Positions 34,039 to 46,400 of a DNA stretch of 64,000 nucleotides are shown here, piece by piece (position 1 is the stretch's first letter; each line of letters starts with the position of its first letter). The stretch is from positions 1 through 64,000 of the forward strand of contig CAJQUW010006330.1 of NCBI GenBank assembly GCA_907163375.1. Direction: 5' to 3'. Position numbers and translations under genes: made by a program. This stretch comes from Prostheceraeus crozeri (taxonomy: Eukaryota; Platyhelminthes; Polycladida; Euryleptidae). Under the pieces are notes generated by a model. That model ran no database searches and was not told where the DNA came from. It saw only the letters and a list, made by a program, of their open reading frames with translations.

Positions 34039-37000
34039 GATGGCACAAAAAACAAAAATTCACATTCGAATTATCCAATCATGCTCCTTTCGCAATGAAT
34101 ATCTTCTCGCATAAGCGCTAAATGGTCATCACCTGCGAGAGTTTATGCTAGGTTACATAGCATTCGATGCCCTGCTGAGCATCTTTCTCTGAGTAATAAA
34201 CCACGCATCAATGAACCTAGAAAGAGACTATATTAATTAGACTTTGACTACAAATGAAGGAATCCAACCGCAAGGTCTTGACAGACCACTCGACTGGCAT
34301 TAGCACACGACTACCATTTGCATGAACGGTTTTTGAAAGCCGTGCATGTTTGGATGACATGTGCACGTATGTACATGTAGTATGATCAATAATTGTAGCA
34401 AAATCAATTTTATCTTATGCGACTTTCATTTTTGATAGTTTACACTGCACTTACAAACCGTTGTCTTTTGATGAAATAAGGTAATGTCAGTCAAATCACC
34501 AAAAAGTCAAATTACCGTTTAATTACACAAAAGAAAAATTTTCCATGAGTTGTTATAGGTATATTCGCTCTTCAATACTCTCGTGAATTGTAGACAGTAA
34601 ATCATGATTCCTTAATGTTAAACAAATTAGTTGCGTACAATTCTGATGTATATGCACGTACGGTACAGCAGCCCATATATGCACTTAAAAGTACGGAATA
34701 AGAAATATTAAGCCCATACAACTGCCTTCTAAAATTGGTGGCCCACGAGCCTTTTCGCGGGTCACTCCTTGCGGCCGCTATTCAAACTTGGTTGCCCACA
34801 CATCCTTACGCAAACTTGTGTGTGTGTGCGTGTGCGTTACCCAATTGAATTCGTGCAAGCTTGAATGATTTGATGAACATATAAAAAAAAACAATCAGAT
34901 TTCATCGCTTTCTAAAGCAAACGTCAGTCAGCTGGAGTGACTGTAACTGGGCGCATATTTTAGAATGATTGTGACTTTCTAAAGGAGCTATTTTGTCTTA
35001 CAATCGATGGGTTTGTCTGATATTATCACATAATTTGCTGAAGGTCATCGTTATCGATTAAACTCATCTTGTATCAAATGAATATTGCCATCAAAGAACC
35101 ACAAAACGAAATTTTAGCGACTGACATCAGCACGTGAAGTCTATCTAGATCACATCGGCTAAAACGGCTGAGATTTTTAGTTGAGCCGATCCGCTAGCCG
35201 TGCGGCTCAGCTTTGAACTAGTTCTGATAGATACTATAACGGTGACATTTTTCTCTCAGCTTCAAGTATCAGAGATTTCGTTCGGGCTATCTATCGTTTA
35301 ATTTACTGGTGAAATATTGCGTGAAATACAGTATGTACTTTTGTCATTTCGTCTTAGATGAAATACGTGCAGGAAGGGTGATAAAGCATCTACTATTGTT
35401 ATGTCAAGTTATGACTTGAATTTTGCTGACTTTCATGTAGAGGTAATCAACCGAACAATTGATGCAGATGTCATTAAGATAGGATAAGATGCAATAATTT
35501 GATGAAAACAATCAACTAATACTTCTGCGCAATCTTTGCTTCGTTATCGAGGCAATAAGATAGATTTGAAATTGAATTCAAAGAACGAAGAGGAATTCTA
35601 AATCTTATCTACTCGAATTTGCAGGATATTACAGGACTGAAAGCATGAATGGATCATTATATATTCAATTATTATCTTACAGATTTCAAGAGACAAATGC
35701 TCAGAATCTATGAGTTTGTATTACTTGGTGCCAATAGATTGGTTCCTAGTTTTGAAAATTTGATAGTATATTTTCATTTCAATGACTGAAGTTGCGGAAG
35801 TTACCAAAGATTGGTGACATATCTCCAGGAAAGAGTGCAGAAGTAATAATAATAATAGTAGATTCCCTATAATAGCACAACACAAACACATTAAAGATTT
35901 CCGTTAAAAAAGAAGTGTTTAGAACTTAGAATAAAGGTTCATTTCAGGGAGCTCGCAGCGATCTCCGAGCCCGCTGTCCAGTATAACCAGTCATTTCGTG
36001 AGAACCAGCTGATTCCGCTCGAAACACTCCCTTTTGTAAGAGCTACCTCTGCGATACCTGTCATTCCACGATAGTCGCCATTAAAACAAAGCTGCGGGTC
36101 CAACATGATGGTGGCCCTATCAAAAACACCTCTTTTGATCAAACGTCTCATGGAAGAAAAGTAGGAGCATCAGTGCAACTGTTTGCAAGGATTCAATGCG
36201 AGATAGAAGAACCTCGTGAATGGGAACATTTGTTCATCTCTTGCATATTAACACAGTGCATTACAATTTGCATCGTTTACGCAGCACTGATATGTGCTTT
36301 ATACATGTAGTACTTATATACAGTTGCAATCATAAAAAACATGATATTAATTGGCAGCGGCTCAATTCGGACTACCGAAAATTTGGGTGGGAGTTCGTGG
36401 ACACCTTTGACATTCACAGGGGCTTATGCTTGAGAGCCGCTCGTCTAGACGGAACTTGACCAATTTGTTGATTGACAGAGTTGGAAGTAATTACAAATTT
36501 CGAATTACCGATTATAGATTTCGTAGTCACACGATCAATTCTTCGATTCCATTATGTTAATTGATTAATCATAGTACCCACAATTAAGAGCGACAATAGC
36601 GTATTATCGCGATTATTATTTATCATATATATATATCTTACCACAGTCATATTCTCATTTCCAGACAAATAAAGACAAAATCACTATTCAGTTTCATACT
36701 ATAGTTAACTCATCCACTTGTGGACCTGGTCCAATGATTCGCCTACAAATTAACCACGACCTGACCATGCAGATTCGTGTGAAAGGACGTATTCTGGATT
36801 TTGTTGTACGCAGTACTATTTACAAACATACGTTTACATGCCTTCTACGCATCATAAGGGAGATAGAGATAAGTCAGGAAATCGACGCCTTCAAAGACAT
36901 CAAAGATAGCCACCAATCCGATTTCTACGGTGCAAGTCCTTTAGTTGAAGATTGATGCAAGTCATAAAGTACGTGCTGCTTCTCCAAAATGAACACCCGA

Positions 37001-37917
37001 TCGAGACCGGCCGATGATTTCGTTAATCAGTATACATTCTAGAAAATGTGTCGCAGAGGATGTAAAAGTCATTTCTGACGTAAGAAACGAGGATACGGGC
37101 CATTTCCTCATTGAAAAACAATGTCATCTCCAGTAGCATAACTTGATTGGTTATAATTGGTCTTAATATGTTATGGCTCAATTGCACTAGCAGTTGCGCA
37201 ACGTATTTGAAAGAGTAGAAGAAAAGACATTTTCGTAAACAGACCCTCTTTGATCAATGTAGTTGAGAAAACATTACTCATTATGTGAATTAGTAATCCT
37301 GTTAAACGAAATACAAGTAAGACAAAACAGTTTCAGATCATTGACTGTATAGTCCATGAAAGAATAGGAGGCACGCAATCATCTATCAGTTGACAAATTA
37401 CGCAACTTCTGATGCATTACGTTGTCAAAATGAAAGCTGACTACTTAGCCTAAACTTACATGATGGTGCATTTCACTAAAGTGATTCGTTTAATAATTTG
37501 ATTGTACGTGCAACTACATGTACATTGTGTCAATCATACAACGATAAATTCTAGTGAGAATGATCAATTTTTATATGCTGCTACAAGCACAGAATAAAAA
37601 TGAAATATTCTTTTGCCAAATAAATTTGAGGTGCACCCATTGATCGTACGGGATACCGAATATTAATATCGACATTTCAATTCCGATCCAGAAAAAACAT
37701 AGAAAAGATGTTGTATAAAAGATGTAGAAAAGATAGCTGACGACTGTACAGTAGTTGTATCAACAGTCTATTAATACAATCCATTGCTTCATTCGCTACC
37801 ATTTACAGCAGGATGAAGAGTTGATATTCACTAAGCCTCGCATCTTTTTACTCTGATTGTAGCGTAACTAGTGATACATTCATCCGTAATTCAGTTTGTA
37901 CTGTCAATTCTAATCTA

Positions 37918-39077
37918 CACCTTTTTAACTTCTATTTAAAATAAATCAAGATCTATTTAAAATTTCAAATTACATTTTATGTAGTGAAACCTGTCTAACT
38001 TAGCACCCCGCTTTTTAAGCAGCTTCTCTAAATTGGCAGGTCTTTGCCAGTACCGATTTAATCTGTATTCCTGATGTAACCCCTTTATCCATAGCACTCT
38101 TCGAACTTAGCACTTTTGGTACAGTCCCATTGGGTGCCAAGTTAGATGGGTTTCACTGCATGTATAATACATATATACGTAATGATTTCATATTTGATGC
38201 CGTTTATATGATTGATGATAGGAAATTTTTCCCCGACCGCACATTTCAGCCAAAATTTCCCAATTTTGAAAAATTAACGGTGATTATACCTATTACCGAC
38301 TGCAGTGATAGACGTCTTTTTGTGTGAGATAGAACGGAAATATGGTTATCATATACGTTGGCCCACCTATTCTCATCTTGAATGCCAGAAGTCTACCCAA
38401 ATTTGATCAAAAACATTATTGTTCCACTAACTAACTCCTAATTTATGTATTAGTATATGTGTAAGAGATAAGCTACTGCAACAATCTCATACACTAACGT
38501 TGTCGTTCATTGGTAAATCGTGAAGAGAGATGCAAGAGGGAAGATGTTTTTGAACATGATTGCATGCTCTTTAACACAAGCGGGGTCTTAAATCCATCAT
38601 TGCTTTGTCAATGATGGTTTCGAGGTACCTAAGACGATGTTCGGGTTGCTAATGCAGTTTTGTTTAAACTCGATACTATTTCTTTCAGCTTCATTCATTT
38701 GTATTCAATTCGTCAAGTGACTGATTCATCGACCGATGACGCCAATGTTTGGCATTGATTTTTGCAATCCTATTCACTGTACAGCTCGTGTGCACTCGTG
38801 TGATGAGAAAATGAGAACAATGGAGAAGTTAGCGCTGATTGAGGTCATGGAGACAGATATCTCATGTACAGATAATCCTCAGACTAAAATCTTAGATTAG
38901 TTATTCCGAGAACGGTTCAAAGCGAACAAACTCGATGGAATAACTAACACTGGATTGTTATTTGCCATACATGCAATTCTCAACTACCTAATTTAAATAG
39001 AACTTGACTTATTTTAATCAGAACTTGATTTGTTTTAAATAGAACTTAATTTATATTAAATAGAAGTTAAAAAGGTG
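37918..39077. mobile_element. TA-flanked MITE (mariner-type) with nested MITE
   Basis: The ends are CACCTTTTTAACTTCTATTT and its inverted copy (..AAATAGAAGTTAAAAAGGTG), next to TA on both sides (37916-37917, 39078-39079). Length 1160 bp. Repeated AAATAGAACTTGA/TTTGTTTT motifs sit inside the right end and similar ones inside the left. No transposase. A second, smaller MITE is inserted near its left end. It lies 76 bp from the piggyBac element. Confidence 0.65.
37980..38162. mobile_element. pogo/Tigger-like MITE nested in another MITE
   Basis: About 183 bp. The left end reads TGTAGTGAAACCTGTCTAAC and the inverted right end CATGCAGTGAAACCCATCTA; both continue CTT(A/G)GCACCC. CAGTGAAACC is a common terminus of pogo/Tigger-type elements, and TA flanks both sides. 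The 65-codon frame overlapping its right end (38130-38327) is accidental. Confidence 0.6.
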
Positions 39078-39949
39078 TAGTTTACTGGATTAATTAAGTG
39101 TTCCTTCATCAAAAAGTTATTTTAACCTTAAATTTAATTAACCTTAACTTTAACCTTAAATGGCCCATTGGGCATATATGACCCAAACTGAAAAATTCGA
39201 TTTCACTACCATCAAGAAACCACCATGAAAGATATAAATTTTGTTTCAATACACTTGAATTTGATATATACTTGAAAAATAAAAAATACACATGCTTCAG
39301 ATGGTTTATATAATTCTTTTCAGGAAAGCACTATTTATCATTGATACACCATCAGCATAAATCAACGTGTGCACAATAACCCCTCAATGAACTTAGAAAA
39401 ACTTGTACCAGTGTCAATGTCATACACCGGCGAATATTTACCGTTTTCGGTTTGGGTCATATATGACCCAATGGGCTTTTCGTGAACTTCAAGTCATGAA
39501 ACATGAAAGTCATTTTTCATTGCCCCAAGTGGAAGAAAAACAGCAAGCGCTATGACTCACGAGAATTCCAAGAATATTAAGGACGCAAAGTGTCCCCCAA
39601 TTCTTGACAATCAGGCGAATAATAAAATCCTTTCATCCAATCAGAAGCCGAGGAAAGCGAACAATTCGGCGCATAGATCTTATCTGTGACATAATAGATA
39701 CACAGTGTACTGCCACAAAGTCATCAACGTGCCTGCGTCCGTTTCATGAAAAAAGAGATTAGGTCGATCTCTAGAGTGTCCACCGAAGCATGGCGATGTG
39801 ATGAACCACGAGCCCAGGAGGGTCACAGAGAGACTCGAGAATTTATGGACACGTTGTACGAAGAGCGAGAACTAAAATGGTAGTGAATTCGACATCGATC
39901 AAATGGAATTTCCCATCAATTCTGATTACTTGCAATTAGAACCAGCGGG

Positions 39950-41712
39950 TTCCTATTGACTCTGATCCCTGTCATGCTTCGATGACAATTCCTCTACTGA
40001 TCGTGATTTACCCACTGTTCCATTTGACTCAGTCCTGTCCATGCTTCGACTGCGCCTGTTCGACTGACCATTCGTCTACTGATCGTGACTTACCAGCTGT
40101 TCCTATTGACTCTGCGCCTGTCCATGCTTCGACTGACCATTCGTCTACTGATCGTGACTTACCAGCTGTTCCTATTGACTCTGCGCCTGTCCATGCTTCG
40201 ACTGACCATTCGTCTACTGATCGTGACGCTTCGACTGACCATTCGTCTACTGATCGTGACTTACCAGCTGTTCATATTGACTCTGCGCCTGTCCATGCTT
40301 CGACTGACCATTCGTCTACTGATCGTGACTTACCAGCGGTACCTATTGACTCTGCGCCTGTCCATGCTTCGACTGACCATTCGTCTACTGATCGTGACTT
40401 ACCAGCTGTTCCTATTGACTCTGCGCCTGTCCATGCTTCGACTGACCATTCGTCTACTGATCATGACTTACCAGCTGTTCCTATTGACTCTGCGCCTATC
40501 CATGCTTCGGCTGACCATTCGTCTACTGATCGTGACTTACCAGCTGTTCCTATTGACTCTGCGCCTGTCCATGCTTCGACTGACCATTCGTCTACTGATC
40601 GTGACTTACCAGCTGTTCCTATTGACTCTGCGCCTGTCCATGCTTCGACTGACCATTCGTCTACTGATCGTGACTTACCAGCTGTTCCTATTGACTCTGC
40701 GCTGTTCCTATTGACTCTGCGCCTGTCCATGCTTCGACTGACCATTCGTCTACTGATCGTGACTTACCAGCTGTTTTTATTGACTCTGCGCCTGTCCATG
40801 CTTCGACTGACCATTCGTCTACTGATCGTGACTTACCAGCTGTTCCTATTGACTCTGCGCCTGTCCATGCTTCGACTGACCATTCGTCTACTGATCGTGA
40901 CTTACCAGCTGTTCCTATTGACTCTGCGCCTGTCCATGCTTCGACTGACCATTCGTCTACTGATCGTGACTTACCAGCTGTTCCTATTGACTCTGCGCCT
41001 GTCCATGCTTCGACTGACCATTCGTCTACTGATCGTGACTTACCAGCTGTTCCTATTGACTCTGCGCCTGTCCATGCTTCGACTGACCATTCGTCTACTG
41101 ATCGTGACTTACCAGCTGTTCCTATTGACTCTGCGCCTGTCCATGCTTCGACTGACCATTCGTCTACTGATCGTGACTTACCAGCTGTTCCTATTGACTC
41201 TGCGCCTGTCCATGCTTCGACTGACCATTCGTCTACTGATCGTGACTTACCAGCTGTTCCTATTGACTCTGCGCCTGTCCATGCTTCGACTGACCATTCG
41301 TCTACTGATCGTGACTTACCAGCGGTAAAACTATTGACTCTGCGCCTGTCCATGCTTCGACTGACCATTCGTCTACTGATCGTGACTTGCCAGCTGTTCC
41401 TATTGACTCTGCGCCTGTCCATGCTTCGACTGACCATTCGTCTACTGATCGTGACTTACCAGCTGTTCCTATTGACTCTGAGCCTATCCATGCTTCGGCT
41501 GACCATTCGTCTACTGATCGTGACTTACCAGCTGTTCCTATTGACTCTGCGCCTGTCCATGCTTCGACTGACCATTCGTCTACTGATCGTGACTTACCAG
41601 CTGTTCCTATTGACTCTGCGCCTGTCCATGCTTCGACTGACCATTCGTCTACTGATCGTGACTTACCAGCTGTTCCTATTGACTCTGAGCCTGTCCATGC
41701 TTCGGATGACAA
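39950..41712 (+). repeat. 69-bp coding minisatellite, about 24 copies
   Basis: The tandem array has a 69-bp unit (23 codons), for example TDHSSTDRDLPAVPIDSAP plus VHAS in the transposase frame. Most units are nearly identical. Variants include a shortened unit near 40225, a partial duplication near 40695 and a 2-bp change in unit length near 41325 that shifts frame. Because 69 is divisible by 3 and the unit lacks stops in several frames, long frames run through it on both strands: a Leu-rich forward frame and a reverse frame with SVDEWSVEAWTGAES. Only the frame joining the transposase has support as coding. Confidence 0.88.
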
Positions 41713-43466
41713 TTTGTCTGCGTGTCATGTTACGCCTTCGACATCAAGGAATCCATCAAGCGATGTGCTTCTTCGTTATCCTAACCGTCAAGTGTACGAT
41801 TTCAGACCTCGACATCGACGCGTGGTTGTTACCGAAGATTTTAGCGACTCTGAAGAGGAGTCATCTAGTGACCATGAGACTGATAACGCCAGTTCTGAAC
41901 CTGACACTGATAGTGAAAACTCGTCAAATAGTGACGATGTTGACAACAGTGAAAGCGAAACGATCCACGAATGGCGTTGGCGGAATAGACAGTCTAGACT
42001 GAGTCAAAGAGAATGGTTAGGAGAGAAATACGTACCTACAAATGTACGGAGTCCAATCGAATATGTTCTTGATTATTTCACGGATTATTTTCTTCGGTTG
42101 ATATGTGATCAATCGTCTCTCTATGCACATCAGAAGGACGTGAACTCTACCTTTTCCTTGACCCCATATCAACTTCGCATTTGGCTAGGAGTTACCAAGT
42201 GGATGTCACTGATCAAACTCCCGCATGTAAGACAATATTGGATGGCGAGAACCCGAGTGCCACATGTCGCAGATCACATGTCCAGAAATAGATGGGAAGA
42301 AATAAAACGCTTCCTTCATTTCGTCGACAATGATACCCAAACACCTGATTGTCCCAAGACTTTCAAGTTCCAGGTGATTATTGATCAATTCAATTCTGTG
42401 TGCAATGAGTTGCCTATGAATGGAAAGTTCTCCATCGACGAACAGTTGATACCTTACAAAGGGAAAAAGTCACGACTACGTCAATATCTACCAAAAAAGC
42501 CAAAAAAGTGGGGATACAAAGTATACGCCATGTGTAGCAAAATGGGACTCGTTCATAACGTTGAATTCTACTCTGGAAAGTCAAACGAAACGACGACTTC
42601 AACTGTTCCATCAATTGGAAAGAGTGGCGAGGTAGTGATGCGCCTGTCGTCCATTATTCCTGAAAACGAGAATTCTGTTGTGTTCTTCGACAACTGGTTC
42701 AATTCTCCAGATCTCCAAGTCGCATTGGCGAAGAAAGGTATATTCTCCATCGGTACTCTTCGTCAAAATCGCGCAAAGAACTTGACATTTCCTTCTGCTC
42801 ATTATGTCAGACGAATGGAAAGAGGAGCAATTATTGAACGCCAGTCACTTTGCGATGGGATTACCTACAGTTCGGTGTTATGGAATGACAATAAGCCAGT
42901 TGTTTTGTTGAGCAACTATGTTGGATCTCAGCCGGTCGGACAAATTCGCAGGTTTGATCGACGTCACGGTGAGAACATCGATATTCAGTGTCCAGCTGTC
43001 ATCGCAGAATACAATGAACACATGGGTTACGTGGATGAATTCAACCGGTATATCGCACTCTATCGCTCTGGTATGCATTGTGTTTCTCGCCACTACATCA
43101 GAATTTTTCTTTACTTTCTCGATGCAATTTTCGTAAATTCTTGGATATTGTATTATAGAGAGATGGATTTGCTTCAAGAATCGAAATCGAAGAGACTTTC
43201 TCTGTACAACTTCAGCGCTGAAGTTGCAGATAGCCCATCAGTCTGGCCAAAGACCCAAGCGTAGAAGTCATGATACACATATTGACGAGCTACAAGCAAG
43301 AAAGCGTAGACGAGGAGGGCCGCAAGTCTGTCTTGCTCCTCCACGATGCAAAAATCCAAATTGCGAAAAGAAAACATTCACATGGTGTGAAAAATGCAAT
43401 GTACATCTTTGTATTGGCAAGAACGATCAAAGCAACTGCTATAAGATTTTTCACAACGTGATTTGA
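41315..43466 (+). CDS. piggyBac transposase with repeat-derived N-terminus, frameshifted
   Basis: The open frame 41315-43264 has no in-frame ATG near its start, so the original start probably lies before the array (a candidate ATG at 39903). After five repeat units come an acidic Ser-rich region (41830-41960) and the DDE_Tnp_1_7 domain. Catalytic aspartates are visible in SIDEQLIPYKGK (codon 42437), FFDNWFNSPD (42689) and HMGYVDEFNRY (43034); the Asp that often follows three residues after the last one is Asn here. NRWEEIKRFLHF and WNDNKPVVLLSNY are also typical. The frame ends at 43264, but the next frame (43224-43466) supplies the family's C-terminal Cys-rich finger (CKNPNCEKKTFTWCEKCNVH), so a single frameshift near 43235 separates them. 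Confidence 0.9.
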
Positions 43467-46400
43467 TCGATGTTCTTCTGAAAATACCGCTAATATTTCT
43501 GGTATTTTGAATGAATCACGGGATACTACTAGCAATGTTTTCTAAAGAATTTTGTTTTTTTACGATATTAGTATTTATTACTATTTTTTGAATTTTGTTA
43601 TTATTTTTTAATTTATACCATTCTTTAATTTTCATTATTTATGATTATGTAGTAACTTATATTACAAAATAATGCATATTTGCTGCTATGACAGTGAATC
43701 ATTGATCATCACTCGATATACGAAATGAATGACCCAAACTTCCAGATGTGTCCATTGGGTCATATATGACCCAAACTGATATCTATGTGTTCCAAAGCTT
43801 ATTTTGCAAAATGGACGATGTACTCTATCTATCTGATGCCTAAGCTCACCTTATGGACAAAAAAAATTCACTATTCACTATTCTAGTAGGCTTGGGCAAT
43901 TTAAGGTTAATAATTGATGGCTAAATCTTTCATATAACATCTACATTTCAAATTTGATGATGTTCTTCAACGAATCATTAAGCGAATAATGAAGCAATGG
44001 ATGACATAGCAATTTAAAAATTTATATAAGTGTACAAATTTTTGATCGAGAATAAACACTTATTAGCAATGTTTCACCAGCATAAAACGGGAGCATCGGT
44101 AATTTCCGCACTATTTCGAGTAACATTCGTTGCCGTTAATATGTTCACGGAATTATTTTCAGTCTTTCCGGCAACCTGACGAGCTCCTTGAACTATCACA
44201 TCAGTATCAGGGTGAACAATGAACATCGTTGCTCCAAAAGAAAAAAGGAAAAAGACGGAATACACACACACATATGTAAACAGATACACTCTTCACATTA
44301 CATTTACAATACACATCCTATTGACGTCAGTACAAATAGCATTATCATAGGTACATGATAAAAAGGAAGATGGGCGTGTATTTCCTGTCGAATCACGGTA
44401 TATGCAGTCGAATAATGCGACGGTAGAATCTCTTTAGAATGATGTTGAAATCATTCGAAGAGCAGTAAGTTACTATCCTGGTTATATCTAGGCTACCATT
44501 CTCATACAAAATTATTTGAACACATTCAATAGAACTCTTCTGGTTGACATAGTTGATCTGCATGCGCTATCCACAGTGTGATACAGTCAGATTACCAGCT
44601 GATGGTCAACAGTGATTTCGTTAACCTTTACATTATTACGATCAGCTGATCATTCAAGAAAATGTCGACAATTATAAACATGATGAGCATGTCAGGTGAA
44701 GGAATCGAAGTTCATCAGCAGCTGCTAACACTGATAAATCAACTCATCATCGATTTATTAATGATACTGAGATTAAGAAGAACTAAAATCGGTGCAAGTA
44801 TAGAGTAGTATAATACTACCTAGAAGTTCCTTTAGATCCTACATGTATTAACAAAAAAAGATTTTCAATCAGCAAAAGCAATCACGCCGAACCCAACTTT
44901 TTCACGCATCTCACGCAAAAATCGTCACATTTTCGCCATACGCTTAATTCACGCCCTCGCATCAAAATTTAGTTAGCTAACATTGTTTGTAAGGCAGGAT
45001 CTCAGACAATGGTTATAAAACGAGTTTGTTCACATTCAAATTTATCTATGAGTAAACCAAGAAGTGCAACATTTTCCCGTCAACCATTTAAATATTCTTT
45101 TGTCTTTTGGTTTAAATCAATCATTTTATTACATCAATTTTTAGCAATTTATATACACGTACGTGTATGAATACAGTAGCATAAAGTAGTGAAACAAGTA
45201 GCTTCGTACATTGATTCCACCATTTCCCGTAGGTGGTGTTTAAAAGCAAGATTCAGTGATCTTAAGAACTTTTTTTCGGTAAACGCAATTTTTTCGAAAA
45301 CTTGTTGCCGAAAAAAACATCAAATGCTATACTAGACATGAATGACCGACTTCCTAAAAATAATGAAGGTGAAAGAGGCTTCAGGATCTAGGCATTTTCC
45401 TGGCTGACAAACTGAACAAAACTGAAATTGAATTTTTTCTGTGAACTAGGTATATGCCGTGTTTCTTTATTATACGAATGACAGAAGCCTTCGATTAGAA
45501 GCGGCACCCTAAAATACCACTTTTCAATAGTAGCCTCTGATACTATTTGAAGAAATACGGAAACAAGCTTTTTAATAGGCATTAGGTTCATATATGTCGC
45601 TCGCCACACAAGCTTGCCCGCACGAGGGAAATCTAAGATTCCCGTAGTTGACCAGACGACGGGAGATCACGATAATTTTCAGAAAAAAATCAAGTTAAAG
45701 ACTCTCCAATCAGTTTTAGGTCGTCGATATAAATGAAAGTTAAAATTCAGACAGATCTCCGGCGACCAACACCTTCGGTGGTCGATCTTGCAGAAAATAA
45801 TGCTACAACAAATAACGATTTTGATTACATAATTGCCATTTTGCACTTCGAATGATGGGATTGTTTCACTCCTTGAAATTCACGTACAATTTCACAATTT
45901 TCAAAATTCGCTTAAAAATTCACTCACATTATCAGAATTTTCAAAATTCACATCCATTCACGTACTTGCTTGAATTTCACGGACAGTGGACACCCAGTAA
46001 AAACATAGTTTCATGTTTGGGAAACCCTCTCAGTAAAAATCACTCACTTCAAAAACTGACCTATAATACATTGCTATAGGTACATGCTATCATGAATAGG
46101 TTCATCTTGAACAAAGTCAAACGTCATTTTTTACCAATAGGTTCATTGACATTTTAAATGCGCACACAGGTGCCACTCGAGGAAGGATGCGGAGTCGTAG
46201 TTCACGCCAGGAGTTGGAGTCCCTAAAATTGTCAAGTACGGAATTTCCTTTTGACTCCGCATCCTTGGTTGTTAGGTATCTCATTTGCTCTCCTAAATAT
46301 CACCATAAAAAACAAATAACTTATGCGATGAAGTTATACTTTTTTGCCGTTGTTTGGGGAGAAAAAGGGAATAGAGATGCGGTACAAGTAATAATTTAAC

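Larger units (their letters stand above)
39154..43906 (+). mobile_element. piggyBac transposon, complete ends
   Basis: A 4753-bp element lies between TTAA duplications (39150-39153 and 43907-43910). The terminal inverted repeats are CCTTAAATGGCCCA on the left and, inverted, CCTTAAATTGCCCA on the right. The palindrome TTGGGTCATATATGACCCAA recurs in whole or part near both ends (39170-39190, 39449-39472, 43755-43780), probably as subterminal binding sites. One transposase gene is carried on the plus strand, preceded by a 69-bp minisatellite that is part of its reading frame. Termini are well preserved, but frame breaks in the gene suggest this copy no longer makes full-length protein. Confidence 0.92.

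Noticed and set aside
39982-41437. Long open frames on both strands over the minisatellite, including a Leu-rich forward frame and a reverse SVDEWSVEAWTG repeat frame
   Set aside because: They arise because the 69-bp unit is divisible by three and lacks stops in several frames; only the frame continuing into the transposase has homology support.
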